Shown in pieces: positions 54,801 to 63,621 of a stretch of DNA of 64,000 nt. Origin of the DNA: Desulfatitalea tepidiphila. Its GTDB lineage: Bacteria; Desulfobacterota; Desulfobacteria; Desulfobacterales; Desulfosarcinaceae. The translations under genes and the position numbers were made by a program. The first letter of the stretch is position 1; every line of letters begins with the position of its first letter. The stretch spans positions 2,272,501 to 2,336,500 of the forward strand of contig NZ_BCAG01000003.1 in NCBI RefSeq assembly GCF_001293685.1, read 5' to 3'. Below the pieces are notes generated by a model that did not search any database, was not told the origin of the DNA, and saw nothing but the letters and a program-made list of their open reading frames with translations.

Positions 54801-55658
54801 TCATGCCGGGTTGATGGAATATTTTTCAATCATACCCTGGGCAATGCGTTCATAAGCCTGGGTCACCGGGGAATCGGGAAACGCTTCCTGAAAACCTTTT
54901 CCAGTGTCACCGCACGAAACCATCTGAGGTTCAAAAGGGATGCGTCCCAAGAAGGGGATCCCCATCTCCGAAGCGGTACGTTCACCTCCGCCGCTGCCGA
55001 ACAGATCCAGGACACAGTCGCAATGGGGACAATGGAAACCGCTCATATTTTCGATCAGCCCATAAATATCCATCTTCACGGTCCTGCAGAAATTGATCGA
55101 TTTTCGAACGTCGGCCAATGCCACCTCCTGTGGTGTCGTTACGATGATCGCACGGGCATCTCGAATCGATTGCGCCACAGTGAGAGGTTCGTCACCGGTT
55201 CCCGGAGGGGCATCGACCACCAAAAAGTCCAGGTCCCCCCAGGCCACCTGACCGATGAATTGCTGTATCACGGAGTGTTTTACCGGCCCACGCCAGATGA
55301 TGGCGTCGTCTTTGCGCTCCACCAGAGATTCAATGGAAACGGCGCTGAGGCGGTCGCTATAGCGCATCGGAATGATTTTGTTGGTGTCGCCGACCTCTAA
55401 AATACCATCGAATCCCAACATACGGGGCACGTCCGGACCATGCAAATCGACATCGATCAACCCTACCTTCGCGCCTTTTCGGGCCAATGCAATGGCCAGA
55501 TTCACAGCCGTGCTGGTTTTGCCGACCCCCCCCTTTCCACTCATCACGATGAATTTGTACTTGATACGGCCGAGGGATTCACCCACTGCCATTTCCAAGG
55601 CATCTTTAGGATTGCTCTTTTTACGAGCGGTATCCATGCTTTCATGAATCTGTGTCAT
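54801..55658 (-). CDS. mrp: Mrp/ApbC-type iron-sulfur cluster carrier ATPase
   Basis: P-loop ATPase that carries Fe-S clusters to target proteins. The 285 aa contain the deviant Walker A MSGKGGVGKTSTAVNLA, the Mrp signature DLDFLVVDAPPGTGDEPLT and a CPHC pair that could hold a cluster. AGGAG lies eight bases before the ATG. The 179 bp between it and the cyclic-nucleotide-binding gene hold nothing recognisable. Confidence 0.93.
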   Translation of the reverse strand: MTQIHESMDTARKKSNPKDALEMAVGESLGRIKYKFIVMSGKGGVGKTSTAVNLAIALARKGAKVGLIDVDLHGPDVPRMLGFDGILEVGDTNKIIPMRYSDRLSAVSIESLVERKDDAIIWRGPVKHSVIQQFIGQVAWGDLDFLVVDAPPGTGDEPLTVAQSIRDARAIIVTTPQEVALADVRKSINFCRTVKMDIYGLIENMSGFHCPHCDCVLDLFGSGGGERTASEMGIPFLGRIPFEPQMVSCGDTGKGFQEAFPDSPVTQAYERIAQGMIEKYSINPA

Positions 55659-55816
55659 TTTCCATGCTCCTTATTCCGATCCGATGCGCAACGCAGGGAT
55701 GCAAGTGACAGATCGGGAGTCTTTCGGTCGATCGTTTGCAGAGGACTCCAAATAGAACCTGAACCGATTCAACCTATTGATTTCCATAAAGCTTGTCAAT
55801 GAGAATGGACGGGGAT

Positions 55817-55860
55817 CGGCGATTCTGACTGAATGCCATTCATAAGACCCGGCGTGGATA
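55817..55860. repeat. End fragment of the nested-palindrome element
   Basis: GATTCTGACTGAATGCCATT and the next ~13 bases match the end of the 305-bp element (compare the complement of 36390-36420) with two or three changes; the rest of the element is missing. It sits in the 346-bp gap between mrp and the outer-membrane protein gene, which otherwise shows nothing recognisable. Confidence 0.7.
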
Positions 55861-56004
55861 GAGTTGTTGGCAGGTCACGATCCGGACCGAAGGCGCGCCG
55901 TCGACTCAAGGGGATTGCATGGTGTCTTGGCATGACGCCAAAACGCCGGTAGCCCCGCTGACCACCGGCGCGTCGCTTGCATGGCCAAAGGACCCTATGC
56001 ATTG

Positions 56005-56775
56005 TTAAAAGTTGATGCCGACTTCGGCAAATGGGCCCTGGAGGGTGAATTCCGCATCCAGGTCGTCTTCGTCCACATCGATCTTGTCATAACGATAACC
56101 GGCCGCCACGAAAGCCGGCCCGAACATGTTGAATCGTAATCGCCCAATGACGCTGTACATGGAGCTGTCGCTGATGGAAATACCGCGCCCTTCAGCCTCC
56201 ACGGTCAGCCAGTCGAGTAACTCCAATTGGGCACCCAAATAGATCTGGGGAACAGCCAGGGTTTCACTGAAATCTTCACGCAATCCGGAAGCGTCCTGAC
56301 GAATCTCGGCCTCCAGATCCACTATGCGCACGTTGAGGCCGATATCCACATTGAGCCTGTCCAGGGTCGCGGTTCGCAAAAATGGCAGGCCATAAAACAG
56401 GGCGACATCGTACTGATCGAAGGTCATCTTGGAGTAGAAGGGAATGTTGGCATCGAAATCCTCGTCACCGAACGAAAAAGCGACATCCTTTTCACCGGTA
56501 CCGTCGAATTCCGTCGGTGATCCCACCAGGTAGATGTTGGGGAAAAAAAGCGGCATATCGATCTTGACGCGGCCATGAATGCGCAATTCGTCGCCATAGT
56601 CCAGATCGTCTTCAACATCCAGATAATCGTTGTTGTTCGTCGCCTCATAGGCCAGGTCGCCGCTGGGGTTCTGCTGCCAGCCGCCCAGCGCCGCCTCGAC
56701 CCCGTATGCATGGGCCGTCGACAGACTCAACGCCCATACCAGCAGGACCACCCCTATCGTTCTTTGTTTCAACAT
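56005..56775 (-). CDS. Outer-membrane beta-barrel protein (TIGR04219-like)
   Basis: A 256-aa protein with a signal peptide (about 1-23, cleavage after AHA), a mature region of alternating hydrophobic strands (LRIHGRVKIDMPLFFPNIYL, VEAALGGWQQ) and a C-terminal Phe (EVGINF). It resembles a conserved 230-270-aa outer-membrane family of proteobacteria. GGAGG precedes the ATG. Role unknown. Confidence 0.78.
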   Translation of the reverse strand: MLKQRTIGVVLLVWALSLSTAHAYGVEAALGGWQQNPSGDLAYEATNNNDYLDVEDDLDYGDELRIHGRVKIDMPLFFPNIYLVGSPTEFDGTGEKDVAFSFGDEDFDANIPFYSKMTFDQYDVALFYGLPFLRTATLDRLNVDIGLNVRIVDLEAEIRQDASGLREDFSETLAVPQIYLGAQLELLDWLTVEAEGRGISISDSSMYSVIGRLRFNMFGPAFVAAGYRYDKIDVDEDDLDAEFTLQGPFAEVGINF

Positions 56776-56823
56776 GCTCGCCTCCTTCCAGATTTCGGTG
56801 AATAGACTCGTGGAACCGCCTCT

Positions 56824-57231
56824 TTATCGGCTCGAATCCGCATCTTCTTTAGGGTCAGAGGAAGTGTGCGATTTAAAAAACCGAGCGGTGGTCTTGCTGA
56901 TCAGGAAGTGGAGGCTCAAGGTGAAGGCAATCAAGCTTGCGGCGGAAAAAAACAGCAGGAGAGTTTGATGTCTCACGGCATATACGAGAATGGCGGAGAA
57001 GAGCAGGGCCATGGCGCTGGCCATCATTCCGATCATCCGCGACCAGTTCTGGGCTCTAAGCATGAAGAAAGTGAGCAATCCGATGGCGATCGCCATTTTT
57101 CCGAGCCAGCTTTTGTCGGCGGTCCAGAGATAATAATCTGTAAGCAGACAACCCCAGCCAAGCAACCAGAACGCAATCGCCTTTTTTGCCGTGACCGGCA
57201 TCTGTTCAAGGCTGAGCAGCCCTAAATTCAT
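56824..57231 (-). CDS. Small integral membrane protein
   Basis: A 135-aa protein with four predicted membrane helices (about 18-34, 45-60, 68-84, 90-112) and a charged C-terminal tail ending in Asp, Glu and Ser residues. AAGGAG lies seven bases before the chosen ATG. It follows the LysM gene by 19 bp and is probably cotranscribed with it. Not recognised. Confidence 0.7.
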   Translation of the reverse strand: MNLGLLSLEQMPVTAKKAIAFWLLGWGCLLTDYYLWTADKSWLGKMAIAIGLLTFFMLRAQNWSRMIGMMASAMALLFSAILVYAVRHQTLLLFFSAASLIAFTLSLHFLISKTTARFFKSHTSSDPKEDADSSR

Positions 57232-57250
57232 CGGCAGACTCCTTTTCCCC

Positions 57251-57916
57251 TTAATCGCCACTGCGCACGATCAGCCTTTGCCCGGGCTGAAGGATATCGT
57301 CTTTTTTCATTCGGTTCATTTCAAGCAATTTGTCGATTCCGATATTGTAGCGTTTGCTGATACTGTAAAACGTATCCCCGGCGGCAATGGTGTGGTAGCC
57401 GATGTTGCCCGTGGCAGCTCCATTCGATTTCGTTTCCGGGTTGGCTTCGGTAGCTGCCTTGAGCGGTGCCCGTTGGTTTTTGCTGACTTGCTTCTGTAAA
57501 GTTTCAAGGCTCATGGTCAGATGGTCCATGCGCAGAGACATGGATGCTTCGGTGCGATCAAAGCGATCCTTGAATTTTTCAAATGATTTTGCCTGTTCCC
57601 AGATACGGGTAACCTTCTCGTCGATGGCTTCATATTTATCCAAACGTTCTTCCAGACGCTGCACCTTCTCTTCCATAGCCACCAATTGACGATTGGCAGA
57701 ATCATCGTTTTTGTTTAGTAGAAGCATTAACAGGGCTGTTACCGATGTGATAATGGCAAGCCCCAGGAGAATATAAATGACTTGGGTCGCCCCCAATTTG
57801 CTGCGCTTCGAAGGATCCTTCGCGGTCGACCAGGGTGAATATTGCTCTTCGTCGAAATACTCTTCTTTTGGTTTCTCTTCGCGATCGCTCATTTCATCGG
57901 ATTCTTTCCATTTCAT
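57251..57916 (-). CDS. Membrane-anchored LysM-domain protein
   Basis: A 221-aa protein: charged cytoplasmic N-terminus (about 1-42), one membrane helix (about 45-66), a coiled coil (about 75-150) and a C-terminal LysM domain (about 172-217, YHTIAAGDTFYSISKRYNIG) that should bind peptidoglycan in the periplasm. GGAGGTG precedes the ATG. Probably links the inner membrane to the cell wall; the exact role is unknown. Confidence 0.8.
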   Translation of the reverse strand: MKWKESDEMSDREEKPKEEYFDEEQYSPWSTAKDPSKRSKLGATQVIYILLGLAIITSVTALLMLLLNKNDDSANRQLVAMEEKVQRLEERLDKYEAIDEKVTRIWEQAKSFEKFKDRFDRTEASMSLRMDHLTMSLETLQKQVSKNQRAPLKAATEANPETKSNGAATGNIGYHTIAAGDTFYSISKRYNIGIDKLLEMNRMKKDDILQPGQRLIVRSGD

Positions 57917-58245
57917 GCTCTCACCTCCAAACCTCCGGAGTATCTCTACCGCTTGATGTCAATCGAACACCATTTGAAGGAACGCCAATAACCGCTATCG
58001 TTCGGTAATCCAGAATGACCGCAAAGCAGCGCCGGAGGGATAACACCTTCGACAAGCACGGCTTGCCGAAATGGGAACTGCCCGCGTTTTTTCTATATAG
58101 ACCATTTTATTTAATCGCATCAAGCACAAACATGCCAAGAAATGCAATGTTGCGACATCGATGCTTTTGAAGTATGTAGCCCACCATGGACCAGACAAGC
58201 CGCACCAGCTCCCATCGCCCTGATGGCAAACACACAGGAGCCGAC
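57917..58245. other. Divergent intergenic region
   Basis: A 329-bp gap between the LysM gene (minus) and the small protein gene (plus). It should carry both promoters, but I see no strong -35/-10 pair. No gene, repeat or structured RNA is supported. Confidence 0.5.
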
Positions 58246-58500
58246 ATGAAACAACACAGCCATGAGTTTATCGAAATCTATGACGGGATGGTCGGGTTCG
58301 GGTTTGATCGTGAAACCGATGAGAATACGGTGGTCTACTATCTTCAGAAATTTTCAGATGATCGTCTCATGGCGGTATTAAAGAAAAGAATGACAGACGA
58401 AGATCTTACGGCCCTGTTTGAACTACTGTCGTTGTTGCTGCACAAGCACCTGACCGAACAAGAGTATCATCGCCTCTTTTTGAAAGAAGATCATCCCTGA
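58246..58500 (+). CDS. Conserved small cytoplasmic protein (hypothetical)
   Basis: An 84-aa soluble protein rich in Asp, Glu and Leu with no membrane segment (VVYYLQKFSDDRLMAVLKKR, then a leucine-rich helix FELLSLLLHKHLTEQEYHRL). AGGAG lies five bases before the ATG. I do not recognise the family. Convergent with the receiver gene downstream. Confidence 0.6.
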   Translation: MKQHSHEFIEIYDGMVGFGFDRETDENTVVYYLQKFSDDRLMAVLKKRMTDEDLTALFELLSLLLHKHLTEQEYHRLFLKEDHP

Positions 58501-58590
58501 TCCTCGCCCTGCGTCGGGCCATCCATCCTGACGATCGTAGCGACTTCATTGTCTGCAGAGGACCGTCAGCGACGATCATGATGGACGTGA

Positions 58591-58950
58591 TCAACTCGCA
58601 ATGCGTTCCTGGGTCAGGTGCGTCACTTCTTCTATCAGAGCCCGCACCGCAAACGGCTTTTGCAGTACACGATCGAACTCGCTGTTTTGCAACAGCCAAG
58701 GCGTGCCGGACACACCGATGACAGGGGTATCTTGCCGTTTCGATTGCCGGATGTGATGAACCACCGAATGGCCGTCCGCGTCCGGCATACGCACATCAGT
58801 GATGACCAGATCATATGCACCTTGATCGAACTTTTTCATGCCGATGGCGCCGCTTTCGGCCGTATCGACCGTGTAATCCAGCACGTGCAATACCTGCTGG
58901 AGCAGATCGCGAATTAATTTTTCGTCATCGATGACCAACACGACCCCCAT
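58591..58950 (-). CDS. Single-domain response regulator (receiver only)
   Basis: A 119-aa CheY-like receiver with no output domain: acidic pair in VIDDEKL, phosphoacceptor Asp in VITDVRMPD (about residue 52), conserved Thr/Ser in GVSGTPW and Lys in RVLQKPF. It probably acts by protein contact in a phosphorelay. GGGG precedes the ATG and a good promoter lies just upstream. No kinase gene is adjacent. Confidence 0.88.
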   Translation of the reverse strand: MGVVLVIDDEKLIRDLLQQVLHVLDYTVDTAESGAIGMKKFDQGAYDLVITDVRMPDADGHSVVHHIRQSKRQDTPVIGVSGTPWLLQNSEFDRVLQKPFAVRALIEEVTHLTQERIAS

Positions 58951-59009
58951 GTTCCACCCCTTATGAACAGATCTTGCCTAACGCTTGAACGGCTATAACA
59001 ATTTTGCGC

Positions 59010-59037
59010 ATTATATAGTGCCGGATTTAAATGTCAA
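59010..59037 (-). promoter_or_regulatory. Promoter of the single-domain response regulator
   Basis: Minus-strand TTGACA (59032-59037) and TATAAT (59010-59015), 16-bp spacer, about 60 bp before the start codon. Both hexamers are perfect. Confidence 0.75.
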
Positions 59038-59204
59038 ACACAATATATGGTTAAATTGCGCCGATCTAAAAGCGGGCTGGTTGGGGGCGGACACTCAACA
59101 GGCATGATCGAGAGGGGGCCGGCATGTTGCCGTAGCATGGGTATGTCATTTCGGTCCCTTCAGTGTTCCTCAGACCTGGGCGGCATTACCTTTTTGCGCA
59201 TCCA

Positions 59205-59702
59205 TCAGACCTTATATTTCCCAAAGTCCTCGGGTGAAAGATTTTCCAGATATTCCGCCCACTTCTTCCCCTCCTCACTTTGGTCGAGCACCTCCACGGC
59301 CCCCTCGCCCCGCTTGGATTTCTCGATCACCTTCTCGTCGACGTAAATCGGGGCTTCAAATCGCAACGCAATAGCAATGGCATCGCTGGGGCGTGCGTCG
59401 AGGGTAAAGGATTGGGCTTCGCCGTCAAAGTGAATCAGCGCAAAGAATGTGTTGTCTCTCAGATCGCAAACCTCCACCTTGGAAACCCGGATGTTGAGGT
59501 GCTCACTGAAATTTTTGAAAAGATCGTGGGTCATGGGGCGCTCGAACTGGATCTCTTGAAGGACAGAGGCAATCGATGTGGCCTCCAGCAATCCGATCCA
59601 AATGGGTATGGTTTGGTCACCCGCTTCGGTTTTCAGAATGATGATTGGCGTATTGGAGGTGGGGTCCATGGTTAGTCCCGCTACGTTGGCTTTATGCAGC
59701 AT
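59205..59702 (-). CDS. DUF151 (bifunctional nuclease-like) protein
   Basis: A 165-aa protein of the BFN/DUF151 family: VAGLTMDPTSNTPIIILKTE at the start, IPIWIGLLEATSIA, and the C-terminal SFTLDARPSDAIAIALRFEAPIYVDEKV with its conserved acidic residues. Some members cut DNA and RNA; the cellular role is not established. AAAGGAG overlaps the end of miaB, so the two are cotranscribed and probably linked in RNA metabolism. Confidence 0.88.
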   Translation of the reverse strand: MLHKANVAGLTMDPTSNTPIIILKTEAGDQTIPIWIGLLEATSIASVLQEIQFERPMTHDLFKNFSEHLNIRVSKVEVCDLRDNTFFALIHFDGEAQSFTLDARPSDAIAIALRFEAPIYVDEKVIEKSKRGEGAVEVLDQSEEGKKWAEYLENLSPEDFGKYKV

Positions 59703-59706
59703 GGGT

Positions 59707-61128
59707 CTATTCTCCTTTCGCCACAGATTCGGCGGGGGATGAAATGATGTGCCCCCACAGACTATGCGACATCGCTTTTTCTATCATGATCGCCAGGGTG
59801 TGCCCTGTCAACCTCTCATTCAAACCGCCGGTGGAACCTGCCGAGGCAAAATGAACGATTTTATTGGTTCCGGTCCGGCCGGCCCAGTGGTCGACCGCAC
59901 CCCGATCATCGGGCATCCCCTCTTCCGGGTGGTGCGGTCCGGTTTTTCCCAAACCATCCACCAGAACCTTTTGCACGGTACCCACCAGGGCCTGATTCTT
60001 CTGGGCGGTGAAGCCGTCCTGTAAGGCCAACACGGCCTGAAGGCGTTCTTTTTTCTCGGCTTCTGCAATTTTATGGTCGAAGTGCGCCGCCGGCACATTG
60101 GGTCGATCCGAATAGATAAACGCAAACAGGCCATCGTATTGCACCTGCCGGATTAAATCCAGCGTCAGTTGAAAATCGCTTTCCGTTTCACCGGGGAAGC
60201 CTACGATAATGTCGGAAGTGATGGCAATCGAAGGCAGGAGCCGCCTTAGCCGTTCAACTTTTTCCAAATATTGGTCTCGGGTATATCGCCGGTTCATTCG
60301 TTTCAACACGGCGTCCGAACCGGACTGAACCGGCAGGTGAATGTGAGGGCACAACTTATCGAGCGAATTGAAGGCGGCCATCAACTCCTGGGAAAGATCC
60401 TTGGGATGCGACGTCGTAAAGCGAATGCGCCCCAGGCCATCGATGCCGTTGACCATGGCCAGAAGTTGGTCAAATCGGCACAACCCCTCTTTTTGGCCGT
60501 AGCTGTTCACATTCTGTCCTAAAAGGGTCACTTCCCGAACTCCGTTGGCGACCAATCCACGGATCTCGGTCAAGATCTCTTCGGGCGGCCGGCTCGACTC
60601 CCGGCCCCTCACGTAGGGAACGACACAGTAAGTGCAATAGTTGTCGCAGCCCCGCATGATCGTGACATACTCACAGATCTCCGACATATGGGGTATGTCG
60701 GTTGAAAAGTCATCTGGCGACACGGTGGTTTCCATCTCCACATCCACCACCCGGCATCTTTTGGCCGTAATACGCTGAATCGTCTGCGGCAGACGCCGAA
60801 TAGCCTGGGTACCGAAAACCAGGTCCACGTAGGGCATCCGGGACAAGATCTGCCGGCCCTCCTGCTGGGCGACACATCCGCCGATTCCGATGATCAGTTC
60901 CGGTTTACGCTCTTTCAGCGGTGCCAACCGCCCTAAAAAGCTGAAGGCCTTTTGTTCTGCCTTGGCGCGAATCGCACAGGTGTTGACGATAATGAGGTCT
61001 GCCTCTTCCAGACGATCGGTAACCGAAAAACCCAAAGGAGCCAGTAGCCGTTGAATCTGGCCGGAGTCATAGACATTCATCTGGCATCCCATGGTGTTGA
61101 TGAAAAGTTTTTTAGATCCCATGTTCAT
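59707..61128 (-). CDS. miaB: tRNA-2-methylthio-N6-dimethylallyladenosine synthase MiaB
   Basis: Radical-SAM methylthiotransferase converting i6A37 of tRNA to ms2i6A37. The 473 aa contain the N-terminal UPF0004 domain with cysteines in FINTMGCQMNVYDS, VNTCAIR and GGCVAQQEG, the radical-SAM motif RGCDNYCTYCVVPYVRG, and the C-terminal TRAM region. The 4-bp overlap with the DUF4911 gene (ATGA) shows coupling. Confidence 0.95.
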   Translation of the reverse strand: MNMGSKKLFINTMGCQMNVYDSGQIQRLLAPLGFSVTDRLEEADLIIVNTCAIRAKAEQKAFSFLGRLAPLKERKPELIIGIGGCVAQQEGRQILSRMPYVDLVFGTQAIRRLPQTIQRITAKRCRVVDVEMETTVSPDDFSTDIPHMSEICEYVTIMRGCDNYCTYCVVPYVRGRESSRPPEEILTEIRGLVANGVREVTLLGQNVNSYGQKEGLCRFDQLLAMVNGIDGLGRIRFTTSHPKDLSQELMAAFNSLDKLCPHIHLPVQSGSDAVLKRMNRRYTRDQYLEKVERLRRLLPSIAITSDIIVGFPGETESDFQLTLDLIRQVQYDGLFAFIYSDRPNVPAAHFDHKIAEAEKKERLQAVLALQDGFTAQKNQALVGTVQKVLVDGLGKTGPHHPEEGMPDDRGAVDHWAGRTGTNKIVHFASAGSTGGLNERLTGHTLAIMIEKAMSHSLWGHIISSPAESVAKGE

Positions 61129-61373
61129 GTACCTGAAGGAGCAGTGGCCCGGTCTCCAGAATCAGGGCGGGCCTCAATTAAAAATTGGCGGCCTAAATCG
61201 TCCATGATCCCCTCGACCATGGCCTCGCAACCCGGCGCGATGGCCACCACGATATCCCCTTTGTCATTATCAAGGGTCGAAACCACTGCAATGCCCTCAT
61301 ATGCTTCAAATGTGAATCGCAACATACTGATGTGGCGCCGGTCCACACGATAGTATCGTCTGGTGGTCTTCAT
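61125..61373 (-). CDS. DUF4911 family protein
   Basis: An 82-aa small protein (MKTTRRYYRVDRRHISMLRF...) that matches the small DUF4911 proteins commonly found beside miaB in deltaproteobacteria; the domain name is from memory. AAAGGAG lies about 11 bases before the ATG chosen, and an ATG 14 codons earlier is possible. It overlaps miaB by four bases and may assist the tRNA modification, though its function is unknown. Confidence 0.7.
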   Translation of the reverse strand: MKTTRRYYRVDRRHISMLRFTFEAYEGIAVVSTLDNDKGDIVVAIAPGCEAMVEGIMDDLGRQFLIEARPDSGDRATAPSGT

Positions 61374-61433
61374 CAAAAAAACTGCTCCTTTACTATTAAT
61401 GTCGATCGGGGACAAGCCCCGTCGGGCAAGCTT

Positions 61434-61597
61434 CGCGATTCTAACCGGATGCTGTTCTTTTTAAAACCGGCGTGAGTCGAACAGTTGGCCAGGGCCACCC
61501 TCGCCTGCAATCTCCGTCGCAATGCGAGTTTTTATCAAACTCCTTCTTTAATGCATGCCCTTCAAGGTAAATCACATTCAGTTAGAACTGCTGGCCA
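61434..61597 (+). repeat. Internally deleted nested-palindrome element
   Basis: About 160 bp with both ends of the 305-bp element (GATTCTAACC at the left; CATTCAGTTAGAACTGCTGG at the right) and the ~80-bp conserved right segment (TAATGCATGCCCTTCAAGGT), but the central hairpin and most of the outer arms are missing. Lies between the divergent DUF4911 gene and recJ; the rest of 61374-61710 holds only promoter regions. Confidence 0.78.
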
Positions 61598-61710
61598 AGA
61601 TTAGACGGCCTGGTACAGTTTACATGGAATGGGTAAAAACTTGGCGCATTGAAACCAGACCATGACCTTTTGCCCTTGTCCCGCCTTTTGTTATAGGATA
61701 TGGCCCGATC

Positions 61711-63426
61711 ATGCAAATGCAATGGAAAATTCTACAGCCGGAACGCACAGTGGTGGAGCAGATCCGGCGGCGGTTCGAATGTCATCCGGTCACCGCAACC
61801 GTCCTGGCCAACCGCAACATCGGTTCACTCGATCATGTGGTTCGATTCATCCGACCGTCCCTGGATGATTTGCCGCCGCCGGATGCACTGCAAGGACTTT
61901 CGGCGGCGGTGGATCGCATCATTCACGCGCTCCAAAACAACGAAAGGATCCTGGTGTTCGGAGATTATGATGCCGACGGGGTGACCGCCGGTGTCGTGAT
62001 GTTCAACTTTCTCAAGGCTGCAGGCGCCCAGGTCAGCCTCCATTTGCCCCATCGGATCCATGAAGGATACGGCCTGAAACCCATGAGCATCATGCAATTG
62101 GCCCTGCCCGCACGGATCGGCCTCATCATCACCGTAGACAATGGGTCCAGTAGTTTTGACGCTGTGACGGCCGCCAAACGCTTCGGCATCGATGTCATCA
62201 TCACCGATCATCACAATATCGAGGCCAGTGTTCCCGAAGCCGTTGCCGTGGTCAATCCCAAACTAGACCCACCTTCCAGCGAGCTGGCCGACCTTGCGGG
62301 GGTCGGCGTGGCCTTCTATCTGGTCATTGCCCTGCGAGCGGCACTTCGCAACATGGGGTGGTGGCGCAAGGATCGTCCGGAGCCCAATTTAAAAGCCTAT
62401 TGCGATCTGGTTGCCATCGGCACCTTGGCGGACATGGTCCCGTTGCGAAACGTCAATCGCGTGCTCGTATGCGCCGGCCTGGAACAGATCAACTGCGGCA
62501 CCAGAACCGGCGTGCAGGCACTCTTGAAATCGAGCGGCGTTAAAAACACCCCCATCAGTGCCGACGATATTGCATACCGCATCGCACCCCGCATCAATGC
62601 GGCCGGCCGTTTAAACAGTGCCAGGATCGCATTTGACCTCTTGACCTGCGACAACCTTGATTCGGCCGCCACGCTCGCAAACGATCTCAACGCGCTCAAC
62701 CAGCGCCGCCAGCAAATGGAAAATGATATTTTCGAATACATCATCCGGCACCTGGATAACCGATCCGATTTGCTCGACCGAAAGGCCTTCGTGCTGGCAG
62801 GAGCCCAATGGCATGAGGGAGTAATCGGCATTGTCGCCGCCAAACTGGTGGCCCGTTACCACCGACCGGTGATCGTGGTTTCGGCCAAGGATGACATGGC
62901 CAAGGGGTCCGGCCGTAGCGTTCCCCACATCGACCTCTACACCGCTATCGCCAAATGCGCCCATCTGCTGGAAGCCTACGGCGGGCATCGCCTGGCCGCC
63001 GGAATCAGCCTGCAGACCAAAAACATCGGCGCGCTGCAAAACGCCCTCGAAACCGCGGTGGCAGAGATGACACCACCTGATGAAGCCGGCCCGCAATTGA
63101 CCATCGATCATGAACTTCAGCTCGACCAGATCTGCCCCCAACTGATCGACGAACTGGAATGGTTGTCGCCGTTCGGCACGGAAAATCCGCCACCGCTGTT
63201 TATGGCCCGGGGAGTAAAAGTGACCCGGGCCGCCATCATCGGCCAACGCCACAGGCGAATGCAGCTTTGCCAACCCGATCAATGCAGCCCGCCCATCGGC
63301 GCCATCGAGTTCAATCTTGCCCAGGATGCGCCGCGTTTAGAGGCCTTCGAACGACTGGCCTTCCGCCTGCAATGGAACCGGTACAAAGGTGAAAAGGAAA
63401 TTCAAATGATCATCGAAGCCTACTGA
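61711..63426 (+). CDS. recJ: Single-stranded-DNA-specific exonuclease RecJ
   Basis: 5'-3' exonuclease acting in recombination and mismatch repair. The 571 aa contain the DHH-family motifs FGDYDADGVTAG, TVDNGSS, ITDHHNIE and the DHHA1 motif AYGGHRLAAGI, with a C-terminal OB-type region. Full length. The start lacks a strong ribosome-binding site. Confidence 0.95.
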   Translation: MQMQWKILQPERTVVEQIRRRFECHPVTATVLANRNIGSLDHVVRFIRPSLDDLPPPDALQGLSAAVDRIIHALQNNERILVFGDYDADGVTAGVVMFNFLKAAGAQVSLHLPHRIHEGYGLKPMSIMQLALPARIGLIITVDNGSSSFDAVTAAKRFGIDVIITDHHNIEASVPEAVAVVNPKLDPPSSELADLAGVGVAFYLVIALRAALRNMGWWRKDRPEPNLKAYCDLVAIGTLADMVPLRNVNRVLVCAGLEQINCGTRTGVQALLKSSGVKNTPISADDIAYRIAPRINAAGRLNSARIAFDLLTCDNLDSAATLANDLNALNQRRQQMENDIFEYIIRHLDNRSDLLDRKAFVLAGAQWHEGVIGIVAAKLVARYHRPVIVVSAKDDMAKGSGRSVPHIDLYTAIAKCAHLLEAYGGHRLAAGISLQTKNIGALQNALETAVAEMTPPDEAGPQLTIDHELQLDQICPQLIDELEWLSPFGTENPPPLFMARGVKVTRAAIIGQRHRRMQLCQPDQCSPPIGAIEFNLAQDAPRLEAFERLAFRLQWNRYKGEKEIQMIIEAY

Positions 63427-63621
63427 CCCTTCCAACGCATTTTGGACGCACGAATCGAGAGGGTTCGGACCGGTAAAAATTAAGTTCCTTTGGAAACAAT
63501 TGTTCTTGAAAACCCAGGCATGAACCATTATGATGCTTTGTCACATGTTGTGCGGCGGACGACAAATCAGCCTAAGCCGGCATCTGGACGAACTCACACT
63601 ATGTGCTTAAGGCGGTGTTCA

